Below, piece by piece: positions 12,961 through 19,264 of a stretch of DNA of 19,264 nucleotides (positions are counted from its first letter, which is position 1; each line of letters opens with the position of its first letter). A program made the translations under genes and the position numbers. Source of the stretch: Clostridiales bacterium (GTDB taxonomy: Bacteria; Bacillota_A; Clostridia; Saccharofermentanales; Saccharofermentanaceae); contig JAGCGE010000150.1 of assembly GCA_017649745.1 (NCBI GenBank), forward strand, positions 1 to 19,264, in the 5' to 3' direction. Below the pieces are notes generated by a model that saw nothing but the letters and a program-made list of their open reading frames with translations, was not told the DNA's origin and ran no database searches.

Positions 12961-13404
12961 TCACTCCTTTTCTTTTGACGGCTTAAACGATATCTCAGAA
13001 AGCTTCTTATCGACTTCTGTCTTTACAGTATCAGTGATAAGATCTAAAATATCATCCATTTTGACGAATTGCGACATGTCCTGCTGCTGTACTTCTTCAT
13101 CGCTTACTTTTGTAAGTCTATATGTCTCGACCGGAAGTCTCTTTCCATCTTTGTTCTTAACAACATACATAAGAGGCTGCTCAATGTCGAACAATCTAGC
13201 TTCTTGATTGACGTACAGCGGATAGATAGTGGCTACTACCTTTCCTTGTACCTGATCATAAACGATTGGCTGATACATCTGTCTTGGTTGTGTCGGTCCT
13301 GCAGTCATCGTTTGATTCTGCGGTGTTCGATAAGGATCCCAAGATATCTGATTAGGCATTACAGCATTTTGCAAATTATTTTGATTCATATCGTACGGGC
13401 TCAT
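12961..13404 (-). CDS. Hypothetical virion-associated protein
   Basis: The 147-residue product has a disordered, Asn/Gln/Pro-rich start (MSPYDMNQNNLQNAVMPNQI, then a Gln/Pro/Thr stretch to about 45). A short beta-rich domain follows (QGKVVATIYPLYVNQEARLF, PLMYVVKNKDGKRLPVETY), then helices (MSQFVKMDDILDLITDTV) and a charged coiled-coil-like end. The ATG overlaps the stop of the protease gene in an ATGA, a classic coupling arrangement, behind AAAGGAGG. Tight coupling suggests work in the same structure as the protease. I do not recognise its function. Confidence 0.65.
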   Translation of the reverse strand: MSPYDMNQNNLQNAVMPNQISWDPYRTPQNQTMTAGPTQPRQMYQPIVYDQVQGKVVATIYPLYVNQEARLFDIEQPLMYVVKNKDGKRLPVETYRLTKVSDEEVQQQDMSQFVKMDDILDLITDTVKTEVDKKLSEISFKPSKEKE

Positions 13405-13790
13405 TTCTTTTCCTCCTTTTTATACCAAAAATAGTAGGGCGTATCATTACTAACATCAGATGTGTCATAAATAACGCCATCTACAACTGCTGCCACATGA
13501 CCGCCAAAACTAATAACATAAGTTCCATTTTGATGGTCGTTACAGAAATCTTCCGCTGTATAGCAATCTGGACATGTGTTTGGTATAATGTCACGATAAA
13601 AACCGTACTGTCTTAAGACTGCTGGTAAAACACCTTTGCTATCTGACATGTCACCCATCTTTATAGCAGCATTGTCAAGTAGAACATGGGCTGTTTCCCA
13701 ATCAATGTCTAAGACTTTGCTTAGGGCCCGAACAGTACAATCGTCTACAAAACGACCTACTGGATTTGGATTGTAATAGGAATAAGCCAT
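13401..13790 (-). CDS. Papain-like / C39-like cysteine protease-type protein
   Basis: The 129-residue product begins MAYSYYNPNPVGRFVDDCTV. The DDCTVRAL segment places a likely nucleophile at Cys18 at the head of a helix; GTYVISFGGHVAAVVDG supplies the His (His98) and VIYDTSD the third residue (Asp109). This Cys-His-Asp order with an H-V-A-V strand is the papain-like/NlpC-C39 arrangement. Two more Cys (CPDC) lie between. Length is at the small end of such domains, and there is no signal peptide. The ATG at 13790 has AAAGGAG at 9 bases; an ATG at 13799 is too close to it. It could mature a virion protein, cut cell-wall peptide cross-links at entry, or deubiquitinate-like cleave; the substrate is unknown. 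Confidence 0.68.
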   Translation of the reverse strand: MAYSYYNPNPVGRFVDDCTVRALSKVLDIDWETAHVLLDNAAIKMGDMSDSKGVLPAVLRQYGFYRDIIPNTCPDCYTAEDFCNDHQNGTYVISFGGHVAAVVDGVIYDTSDVSNDTPYYFWYKKEEKK

Positions 13791-13804
13791 TTGTTTCATC
13801 TCCT

Positions 13805-13993
13805 TTAACTAGTCTTTGTTTCTGTGTTCGAGATTGTTCTGGAGAAACATTCATAACCTCTAAAGGTCTGAGAACCATCCAGGGCATGATACTCAACTTC
13901 ATGAATGTCTCGTCTCTGAATTACTGAACCATCAGGAAGCAATGTATGCTCTTCTGGTTTATAGTCTAATAATTCAGGCAACCATTCGGTCAT
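13805..13993 (-). CDS. Small hypothetical protein
   Basis: The 62-residue product begins MTEWLPELLDYKPEEHTLLP and continues DGSVIQRRDIHEVEYHALDG, ending in SRTISNTETKTS. It looks like a small soluble alpha/beta protein without known motifs. It has GAAAGGA upstream of the ATG and lies 15 bases before the next start, within the operon. The 78 bases between it and the fibre gene (13994-14071) hold only its binding site and a weak CCTAG/CTAGG repeat. Function unknown. Confidence 0.6.
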   Translation of the reverse strand: MTEWLPELLDYKPEEHTLLPDGSVIQRRDIHEVEYHALDGSQTFRGYECFSRTISNTETKTS

Positions 13994-14071
13994 ATATTCA
14001 GTTCCTTTCGTTTGAGCTGTATTAAGTTTTTAGTCCTAGAATTTGGATCGTCCCTAGGTGGGCGAGTAATG

Positions 14072-16546
14072 TTAACGGTAGTAGAAATATATTGTTGGAT
14101 TGGCATTTCCAATGAACTCATACATTTCCAAATCTTCGAAATATTCAGCTGCTTCTGATCTTGTACCAAACACTTTTCTAAATTCAAATCCAGACGAAAC
14201 TCTTTTTATTCCAACAGCAACACTAACACGAGAGTTACCTGTCTGCGGTTGGTCTTCATCATAAGTCGATTCTTTTGAATCCATAGTCATAGTTATCACA
14301 AAAGCGTCATTAACCTGTGGTAAGCAACCTAGTAATGTCGTTACTAATACTGATTTACTAAGAAACATTTTTTGATAAAAACCAGTAACGACTGCTTCTA
14401 TTCGTACTTCTTCGCATGTCGACGGAATTGTACATATTAATGGTGTGGCAGTTCCATGTATCATAGAAGTAGCAGTTCCAGCTAATATCCATTTTGTCTG
14501 AATTGCTTTCCAATCAGTCCATGTTCCGTTATTCTTACCACGCACGAAAAGATTACCATTTCTGTAATCTTGTGCAATCTGTCCGACATAAGATGCACTA
14601 TATGCCTGAGCGTATATAGCTCCATCACTCGCCTGAGCACCCAAGCTCGTTGAAGGACCATTACTTGTGTAGTAAAAATGTCCATTATTTTGAATATTAT
14701 TTGCATTGTGTTCAGAGTTTCCACTGTTTCCAGAATAAAACGTAGTACCAGAAAAGTTGTAAGTAGAATTATAAAAATTTACTACTCGCCATGCTCCGCC
14801 AGTAACAGACGTTGTCGCAGTACCTCCAGCAACAGGATATATAGTCGTCGAAGCGTTAGAATCAAACTGAAGCATACACAATGAATCAGCTGGAAATTGT
14901 GTCTGTAATCTTGTCGTTCCATTATTTACACTACACGGATAATAGGTTGTGCCATTATCAAATGACAGCCATACGCCGTTTGCATGGCCGTTTACAGGCG
15001 GCTCGATGGTGATAATATCTCCATGAGTAGGATTTGCCCATGATAAATCGAATTTCCATGTCGTAGGTTTATATACTCCGCTTGACGTGCTTCCAACTTC
15101 TCCAGATCCACCAGTTATAATTTGATTTATTGGCTTTGATGTTGTTAAACGCCCCGTCATAGTTCCACCTGACTTGAGCAAGTAACTTCCAAGATCACCG
15201 CCTTCTAGAATCAATCTCCAAGCTGGTGAATAAGTTGATCCGTTACAGCTATACTCAGCAATATGATTCACTGGAAATTTAGTATACCCTGACGTTGGTG
15301 TAAAACTTGTGACTGGTGATGAATGGATTCTCAACCTAAATATGCCAGTATTGTAATTAGTGGCATTACCAATAAATTCAATGATAGTTCCTGCTAATTG
15401 TAACTCGTAGTTTGTAGAAGTTCCATTAGGATTGGCTGCTGTAAGCTGTAGTATATCATTGTTAGCATAAGACCAACCAACAGTGAGAACAACATGACAA
15501 TTTACACCGCTAGGAATGTATTTCTTTGTTGTTATCAGCCAAGTCATCAGAGTATCCAAGGTGATTTTGGATTGTGCGGTATCTCCTGTTTTTACTGTGA
15601 TAGCTTGGATTCCAAGATTAGGAACTGTAAGAGTTCCGGTACTTGGATTAGCATATATAGCATTCGCTCTGTAAGATATGTTGTCTATATTGGATGTGGT
15701 GCTTGAATTCTCGGCATAAGACATTAGTAATGGATAGTTTTTGTTGGTGGTACTTAATGTCTGTCTTACCTTTGTATCTGTATTTGTTGGTGCATATATG
15801 GTTGTTTCTGTACCATTTATTTTGATTGTACCAATTGTTGTTCCGCTTGACAATGATTGAATATATGAAGTATTTCCAGTATGAAGAGCATCATAATTAT
15901 TTACTGTCCAAGTATCATTCGTTAATTTTGGTACACTAACAATTATGGTCGGGTTTCCAGCATTATTTGTTGTATTATAACCAGAGGATATAAAAGTCTT
16001 GCCAGTTGTGCCACTATGGTGATGATATGTGGAAGATTGAGCTCCAATCCATAAATTGTTACCATTATCAGTTATTAAAGCATATTTCTCTCCAGTAGAA
16101 TGTTTTGAATATACACCTTTGCCCGCTGGAAAATTGATATGACCAGTCATATCTCCGCCAGCCAATGGTAATTTTGTGTTGTCTGTAGCAGAGCCTGCTG
16201 ATGTAGCATAAGGAACTGTGACGCTTTGAGCAGTTCCACTTGAAGGTGTCAGAGTGACATTATTTCCGCTAGTACCAAGAGTATATGTCGTGTTAGTTGG
16301 TGTTCCCCATGTACCATCTTTCTTTAAATATGTAGAACCACTCGATGCTATTCCAAGTTTACCTTTGATCCATGTCCAAAGATTAGCGAATGTAATCTTT
16401 TTAGTAGCAGTAGCGCTCGTATCATAAAATGGTGATAAATCGTCATCAGCTACTGTTGTTTCGGCTGAATCTCCAGTATGATATGCCGTGGAATCTTTAA
16501 CATTGTAAGTTGTACTGCCAACTTTAATTTTATCTATGTCAGCCAT
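14072..16546 (-). CDS. Large fibre / receptor-binding protein
   Basis: The 824-residue protein is rich in Thr, Ser, Gly and Asn. It opens MADIDKIKVGSTTYNVKDST, a motif shared with the next gene upstream, likely the virion-anchoring domain. Two fibre-type G-G-x-M-T-G repeats are visible (LAGGDMTGHINF near 130; KSGGTMTGRLTTSKPI in the middle). At about 615-682 lies a pyocin-knob-like unit with LGAQASDGAIYAQAY, IAQDYRNGNLFVRG and GTWTDWKAIQ, common in fibres near the receptor-binding tip. The C-terminal 130 residues form another beta-rich domain ending FIGNANPTIYFYYR. Fibres bind host surface glycans. Placement upstream of the packaging genes, away from a tail module, leaves head fibre or tail fibre undecided. 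The ATG follows AGGAGGTGATCC. Confidence 0.8.
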   Translation of the reverse strand: MADIDKIKVGSTTYNVKDSTAYHTGDSAETTVADDDLSPFYDTSATATKKITFANLWTWIKGKLGIASSGSTYLKKDGTWGTPTNTTYTLGTSGNNVTLTPSSGTAQSVTVPYATSAGSATDNTKLPLAGGDMTGHINFPAGKGVYSKHSTGEKYALITDNGNNLWIGAQSSTYHHHSGTTGKTFISSGYNTTNNAGNPTIIVSVPKLTNDTWTVNNYDALHTGNTSYIQSLSSGTTIGTIKINGTETTIYAPTNTDTKVRQTLSTTNKNYPLLMSYAENSSTTSNIDNISYRANAIYANPSTGTLTVPNLGIQAITVKTGDTAQSKITLDTLMTWLITTKKYIPSGVNCHVVLTVGWSYANNDILQLTAANPNGTSTNYELQLAGTIIEFIGNATNYNTGIFRLRIHSSPVTSFTPTSGYTKFPVNHIAEYSCNGSTYSPAWRLILEGGDLGSYLLKSGGTMTGRLTTSKPINQIITGGSGEVGSTSSGVYKPTTWKFDLSWANPTHGDIITIEPPVNGHANGVWLSFDNGTTYYPCSVNNGTTRLQTQFPADSLCMLQFDSNASTTIYPVAGGTATTSVTGGAWRVVNFYNSTYNFSGTTFYSGNSGNSEHNANNIQNNGHFYYTSNGPSTSLGAQASDGAIYAQAYSASYVGQIAQDYRNGNLFVRGKNNGTWTDWKAIQTKWILAGTATSMIHGTATPLICTIPSTCEEVRIEAVVTGFYQKMFLSKSVLVTTLLGCLPQVNDAFVITMTMDSKESTYDEDQPQTGNSRVSVAVGIKRVSSGFEFRKVFGTRSEAAEYFEDLEMYEFIGNANPTIYFYYR

Positions 16547-16557
16547 AGGATCACCTC

Positions 16558-17112
16558 CTAGCTAACCGTTACCGTTACAGAACCGCCACTTATTACTGGA
16601 GCAGTTACACTAGTAATGGAATCTACAACATTAGCACTACCTTTGGTTGGAGCAGTTCCAGAATTCAACTCTAAAGTTGTACCGTCAACTGTCGCGCTAA
16701 ACATAGTTCCGGCATTCGTCATAGTGTCAATAGTTGTTAAATGAACATTAACGGTAGGTGCAGAAGCAGTTGCTCCAGTAAGGTTTCCATTTCCGGTTGC
16801 ACTATCCTTGAATGCCAGTGATCCAAGACCAGTAATATCACCGAATTCATGCCAATTTGTTCCGTCAAATACAAATTCCTTGTGAGAATAGTATACTGCA
16901 TCATTTTGAACTGCAGTATATGAATGAGTTGTAGGCGGTGTACCAGGTGTATCGATAATATCGATAGGGTTTGTAGTAGCAAGATCGGTCAAAGCTGTAC
17001 TAGTCTCACCAACGATACGGATGCTTCCGCCTATTAATGATCTAGCGTAAGAGTCAGCGATGTCATATGTATCTCCGCCAACTTTAATACTATCAATTGT
17101 AGCATTAGGCAT
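16558..17112 (-). CDS. Short fibre-like protein sharing the anchor motif
   Basis: The 184-residue product begins MPNATIDSIKVGGDTYDIAD, matching the N-terminus of the large fibre (IDKIKVGSTTYNVKDS). The centre contains NDAVYYSHKEFVFDGTNWHE, a phrase typical of clostridial phage fibre proteins, then GLGSLAFKDSATGNGNLTG. The last 70 residues are Thr/Val/Ser/Gly beta-strand repeats ending VTAPVISGGSVTVTVS. It probably docks to the same virion site as the large fibre or forms a shaft segment beneath it. The ATG has AAGGAGGAA upstream and the gene ends 11 bases before the next start. Confidence 0.72.
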   Translation of the reverse strand: MPNATIDSIKVGGDTYDIADSYARSLIGGSIRIVGETSTALTDLATTNPIDIIDTPGTPPTTHSYTAVQNDAVYYSHKEFVFDGTNWHEFGDITGLGSLAFKDSATGNGNLTGATASAPTVNVHLTTIDTMTNAGTMFSATVDGTTLELNSGTAPTKGSANVVDSITSVTAPVISGGSVTVTVS

Positions 17113-17124
17113 GATGTTCCTCCT

Positions 17125-17979
17125 TTACAAAGTTGTTAAAACTAAAGTTCTAGACTCTATTTCGCCTCGAACTTTGTTATTCCAGAATTCACGTTCATTT
17201 TGAGTTATGTGCCTTACCGTATCTTTGATATGGTCATCTAAAACTTCAGCATCTGAATCTACAAATGGCTGGTCGATCAAATATGATCCTGATCCAATTT
17301 TCATAGCCGGTATATCATGACCGTCAACTCTAGAATGATTGGTGTAAATGTAAATGTGATTGGGCTCGCCTATCAGATAATACTTGGCATTCCAATTTTC
17401 CTCTGTATCCTGATGTACAAATAGCTGTGCTCCAGCTTGCTCAATCTCTTCTATCTTTTCTTCGACATATGGCTCGAGTAAAACTTCAGTTTCCTGCTTA
17501 AGTTGCTCGATCAAAAGCACTTTATCAGGTGGTGTAATGTAGTCCTCAACTTGCAAACCGTCAAGAACAACCATCGTAGCAATAGTAGTATTAAACTCTT
17601 GCGTAATTGTGCCTTCATCAGCTTTGTAAAACTGAATAGCGAATACTACGTTTCCTTTGTACGCTGTTACATCAGAAGATAGTAACCAGATCAAAACTAA
17701 AGAGTCTGTGTCGATCTTCCGGTCTGTGACTCTAAAGTAGTTCGGCTGACCATTTGCATTTACATAGTTTATTTTGACTGAGAACTCTGATAGATCTGTT
17801 CCGTCATAGTAGCGATTAATACTAATAGCTACTCGGTTAACGTCCTTATCGCTTCGAACACCTGCTACTTTTCCTCTCTGGGGTATTGCAATGGTTCGAA
17901 GGTCTTCATCTACTATGAATTGAAGGTCGTCGTAATAAGACGTTTCTCCAACTCCAGCAAACAACGATTCTAAGTCCAT
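17125..17979 (-). CDS. Baseplate-upper-protein-like fibre component
   Basis: The 284-residue product has an N-terminal beta domain (20-145) paralogous to the gene upstream: LRTIAIPQRGKVAGVRSDKD, NRVAISINRYYDGTDLSEF, then INYVNANGQPNYFRV and LIWLLSSDVTAYKGNVVFAI. This resembles the N-terminal domain of BppU/baseplate upper proteins. A coiled coil (150-185, LIEQLKQETEVLLEPYVEEK) leads to a second domain with HQDTEENWNAKYYLIGEPN, MKIGSGSYLIDQPF, and DTVRHITQNEREFWNNKVR near the end, the last a phrase common in fibre proteins. Likely an adaptor carrying fibres on the virion. The ATG follows AAAAGGAGGTA. Confidence 0.72.
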   Translation of the reverse strand: MDLESLFAGVGETSYYDDLQFIVDEDLRTIAIPQRGKVAGVRSDKDVNRVAISINRYYDGTDLSEFSVKINYVNANGQPNYFRVTDRKIDTDSLVLIWLLSSDVTAYKGNVVFAIQFYKADEGTITQEFNTTIATMVVLDGLQVEDYITPPDKVLLIEQLKQETEVLLEPYVEEKIEEIEQAGAQLFVHQDTEENWNAKYYLIGEPNHIYIYTNHSRVDGHDIPAMKIGSGSYLIDQPFVDSDAEVLDDHIKDTVRHITQNEREFWNNKVRGEIESRTLVLTTL

Positions 17980-17996
17980 CGTATACCTCCTTTTGC

Positions 17997-18407
17997 TTAG
18001 GTCTGACTGTTAAGTCCTTCAAGAACTTGCAGTTGTCCGATTGTAGTGTTAAATCTTTGAGCATCTGCGCTCTCTTCGTGGTTGATTAATTCCACGGCAA
18101 ATGTCACAGTACCTTTAGCTGCTGTAACTTCATCTGAAACAAGCCAAGAAAACAAGATCAACTCGTTCTCAGGAGTCTTGTCCATCACAACATACCTGCC
18201 TTTTGTTCCTTCAACGTTCTTGTAGTTGATGTAGAAGTCGAACTCGCTAAGATCAAACCCATTATACATCTTGTCGATCTTAAATGCAATTCTATTAACG
18301 TCTTTATCGCCTTCTACACCTGCAACAACTCCCTTTTTCGGTATTGCAATGACTCTAAGATCACTGTCAATCTCGAATTGTAGGTTGTGTAAGTAATCTG
18401 CTGCCAT
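17997..18407 (-). CDS. BppU N-terminal-like beta-sandwich protein (paralogue)
   Basis: The 136-residue product is almost a stand-alone copy of the N-terminal domain of the following gene: LRVIAIPKKGVVAGVEGDKD, NRIAFKIDKMYNGFDLSEF, INYKNVEGTKGRY, LILFSWLVSDEVTAAKGTVT and FNTTIGQLQVLEGLN. The coiled coil and C-terminal domain are absent. The tandem pair suggests a duplication, with this one perhaps a truncated cap or a partner in a hetero-oligomer. Start at 18407 is behind AGGAGGTATAAG, whose bases also form the last codons of the upstream gene (…QEV-stop). The frame to 18425 is open but unsupported. Confidence 0.72.
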   Translation of the reverse strand: MAADYLHNLQFEIDSDLRVIAIPKKGVVAGVEGDKDVNRIAFKIDKMYNGFDLSEFDFYINYKNVEGTKGRYVVMDKTPENELILFSWLVSDEVTAAKGTVTFAVELINHEESADAQRFNTTIGQLQVLEGLNSQT

Positions 18408-18408
18408 C

Positions 18409-18726
18409 TTATACCTCCTGTTCAATCATGATCCAGTTGGTTTCTATTTCATAGCCAGGTTTCTTGCCAACCAGTTTCATGTAAAATATAGTTCCATCTG
18501 TCACGGTGTTTGGAACCATGCATGACAAATTTGTAACAATAGAATAATCTTCTTCGACTATTCTACGAGTTGAAAATAAAGCTATCTTTTTAGTTCCGGC
18601 CCAATCGTCATCAAAAGAAAATATACACCTAAGGTATCCTTTAGATTTTGATACTATACCAACAAAATCCTCAACATTGGCTCTTGTTAAACGTTGGCCG
18701 TTAACGTTAAAATGTAAATCCTTCAT
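18409..18726 (-). CDS. Small beta-sandwich fibre-module protein
   Basis: The 105-residue product begins MKDLHFNVNGQRLTRANVED and contains YLRCIFSFDDDWAGTKKIAL, where F-x-F-x-x-D-W-x-G-x-K-K is a recurrent feature of N-terminal domains in clostridial phage fibre/baseplate proteins, then GTIFYMKLVGKKPGYEIETN. It is likely another small virion-surface beta protein belonging with the two BppU-like neighbours; the specific role is not known. The start at 18726 has AGGAGGTACC upstream and lies inside the end of the previous gene (overlap 20 bases). The gene ends one base before the next ATG. Confidence 0.65.
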   Translation of the reverse strand: MKDLHFNVNGQRLTRANVEDFVGIVSKSKGYLRCIFSFDDDWAGTKKIALFSTRRIVEEDYSIVTNLSCMVPNTVTDGTIFYMKLVGKKPGYEIETNWIMIEQEV

Positions 18727-19069
18727 CTGGTGGTACCTCCTGATCATCTGGATCTGGCAAATATCCCTTGAATGCTTGCATGGCTTCCTTATACAGCTCT
18801 TCGATATGCTGAGAATTCTGTATTGCTTCTGTACGAGCTCGTAACAACTTGTTCTCCTCTCGAAGTCTCTCCAACTCGTACTTCTCCTTTAACGAACCAG
18901 CTTTCAAGTAATGCGTGATCACTTGAGAAGAAGCAGTTCCGTCCAAAAGCTGTTGTTCAGCAAGATTGACTGCTAAATTTATCAACTGCTGCTCTCTATC
19001 TTCTGGACTAAGCGCTGGAACCGAAGCATCAGCGGGTGGTTTTGCATTCAGTATTGTGCGTTTTGCCAT
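18707..19069 (-). CDS. Small coiled-coil protein, first gene of the operon (possible small terminase-type)
   Basis: The 120-residue product begins MAKRTILNAKPPADASVPAL, then SPEDREQQLINLAVNLAEQQ, LLDGTASSQVITHYLKAGS and a long charged helix (KEKYELERLREENKLLRART). A two-helix N-terminal half followed by a coiled coil, ending in an acidic Pro-rich tail, resembles proteins of gut Bacillota phages often labelled small terminase or hypothetical. I recall LAEQQL...GTASSQVITH-LK as a recurring pattern in them, but no DNA-binding motif is clear. The frame is open to 19114, but the ATG at 19069 has AAAGGAGG at a 7-base spacing. First gene after the likely main promoter. Confidence 0.6.
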   Translation of the reverse strand: MAKRTILNAKPPADASVPALSPEDREQQLINLAVNLAEQQLLDGTASSQVITHYLKAGSLKEKYELERLREENKLLRARTEAIQNSQHIEELYKEAMQAFKGYLPDPDDQEVPPDEGFTF

Positions 19070-19104
19070 ACTAGCAACCTCCTTTCTTATAGAATGAATA
19101 TAGA

Positions 19105-19113
19105 AATATAACA
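19105..19113 (-). promoter_or_regulatory. Candidate operon promoter (extended -10, TGTTATATT)
   Basis: On the minus strand TG-T-TATATT lies 36 bases before the first ATG, an extended -10 element with one mismatch to TATAAT. It would give a 5' leader of about 30 bases. No good -35 box is found at 16-18 bases; instead the position is occupied by phased repeats. That is the architecture of an activator-dependent promoter, an inference. Confidence 0.4.
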
Positions 19114-19137
19114 CTTTCTACACACTCTTCATACACT
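19111..19137 (-). repeat. Three ACACT/AGTGT repeats at an exact 11-bp period
   Basis: On the plus strand ACACT starts at 19111, 19122 and 19133, each exactly 11 bp apart, about one helical turn. On the minus strand they read AAAGTGTATGA, AGAGTGTGTAG, AAAGTGTTATA. The block lies immediately upstream of, and touches, the candidate -10 element. Phased direct repeats on one DNA face are typical of operator or activator-binding arrays. Confidence 0.55.
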
Positions 19138-19264
19138 TTCAAAGAGGGTAAATGTAAACACTAACCGAAAGAAGATTGGAAAAGCTAGTGTTGTGTAACT
19201 TACCCGCATAGCCAACACTTACCCCCTTTGCAAATGCACAAAGTGTGTTTTGTTTTTTGAAAAA
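19138..19264. other. Non-coding region upstream of the operon
   Basis: No open frame with a ribosome binding site is visible in these 127 bases. Further ACACT/AGTGT words occur at 19158, 19187 (inverted), 19215 and 19242 (inverted). ACTTACCC is repeated at 19198-19205 and 19217-19224, 19 bp apart, and GGGTAA occurs inverted at 19146-19151. The end towards 19264 is T/A-rich without a hairpin, so it is not a terminator. This could be an operator or a replication-control region. Confidence 0.4.

Noticed and set aside
13990..14187. A 65-codon minus-strand frame across the end of the fibre gene
   Set aside because: It is in the wrong frame relative to the fibre, lacks a binding site and has no protein-like pattern.
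1..19264. tRNA genes, CRISPR arrays, insertion sequences, attachment sites
   Set aside because: I saw no cloverleaf with a T-loop consensus, no regularly spaced repeats with unique spacers, no transposase and no integrase or clear att core. A computational scan would be needed for weak cases.

Overview
This window is the head and packaging region of a tailed (HK97-fold) bacteriophage or prophage. Every supported gene lies on the minus strand, so transcription runs from position 19264 towards 1. Genes are packed with gaps of 1-30 bases or short overlaps, and almost all start behind a strong AGGAGG-type ribosome binding site. This, together with protein types I recall as common in gut clostridial (Bacillota, Lachnospiraceae-like) phages, suggests such a host. 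No database search was possible, so family names rest on motifs and recalled family patterns.

Layout in transcription order. (1) 19264-19070: a non-coding leader with an extended -10 promoter candidate and a striking set of ACACT/AGTGT words, three of them spaced exactly 11 bp apart. (2) 19069-14072: a small coiled-coil protein, three beta-rich proteins (two clear paralogues resembling the N-terminal fold of baseplate upper proteins), and two fibre proteins sharing an N-terminal anchor-like motif; the large one ends in a pyocin-knob-like region. (3) 13993-10733: small virion-type accessory proteins, including a papain-like or C39-like cysteine protease, a Gly-rich protein with one membrane-like helix and Cys clusters, and a Gly/Tyr-rich protein. 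(4) 10663-9873: an HNH endonuclease whose ribosome binding site lies in a hairpin, then a small connector-like protein. (5) 9799-4967: the terminase large subunit, flanked by five genes whose products begin with the same tag (HHG-x-x-GQKWG-x-RR-Y/F-QN), plus the 3' remnant of a sixth. Four carry one small-residue hydrophobic helix; the fifth carries a SLOG-type Rossmann domain. (6) 4965-821: portal, a charged coiled-coil protein, and a protease-major capsid fusion whose C-terminus appears to be extended by 132 residues through a -1 frameshift. (7) 795-177: two head-tail connector proteins. (8) 170-1: the start of a DedA-family membrane protein with higher GC and no good ribosome binding site, where a major tail protein would be expected.

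How the parts fit: terminase, HNH protein, portal, protease-capsid and connectors form the DNA-filled head. The tagged proteins are interleaved with terminase and portal and are probably head-associated or carried in the virion. The upstream fibre and beta-rich proteins probably decorate the particle. The most unusual points are the expanded tag family with a SLOG member, the frameshifted capsid extension, the phased repeats at the operon promoter, and the abrupt change to a cellular-type gene at the left edge.
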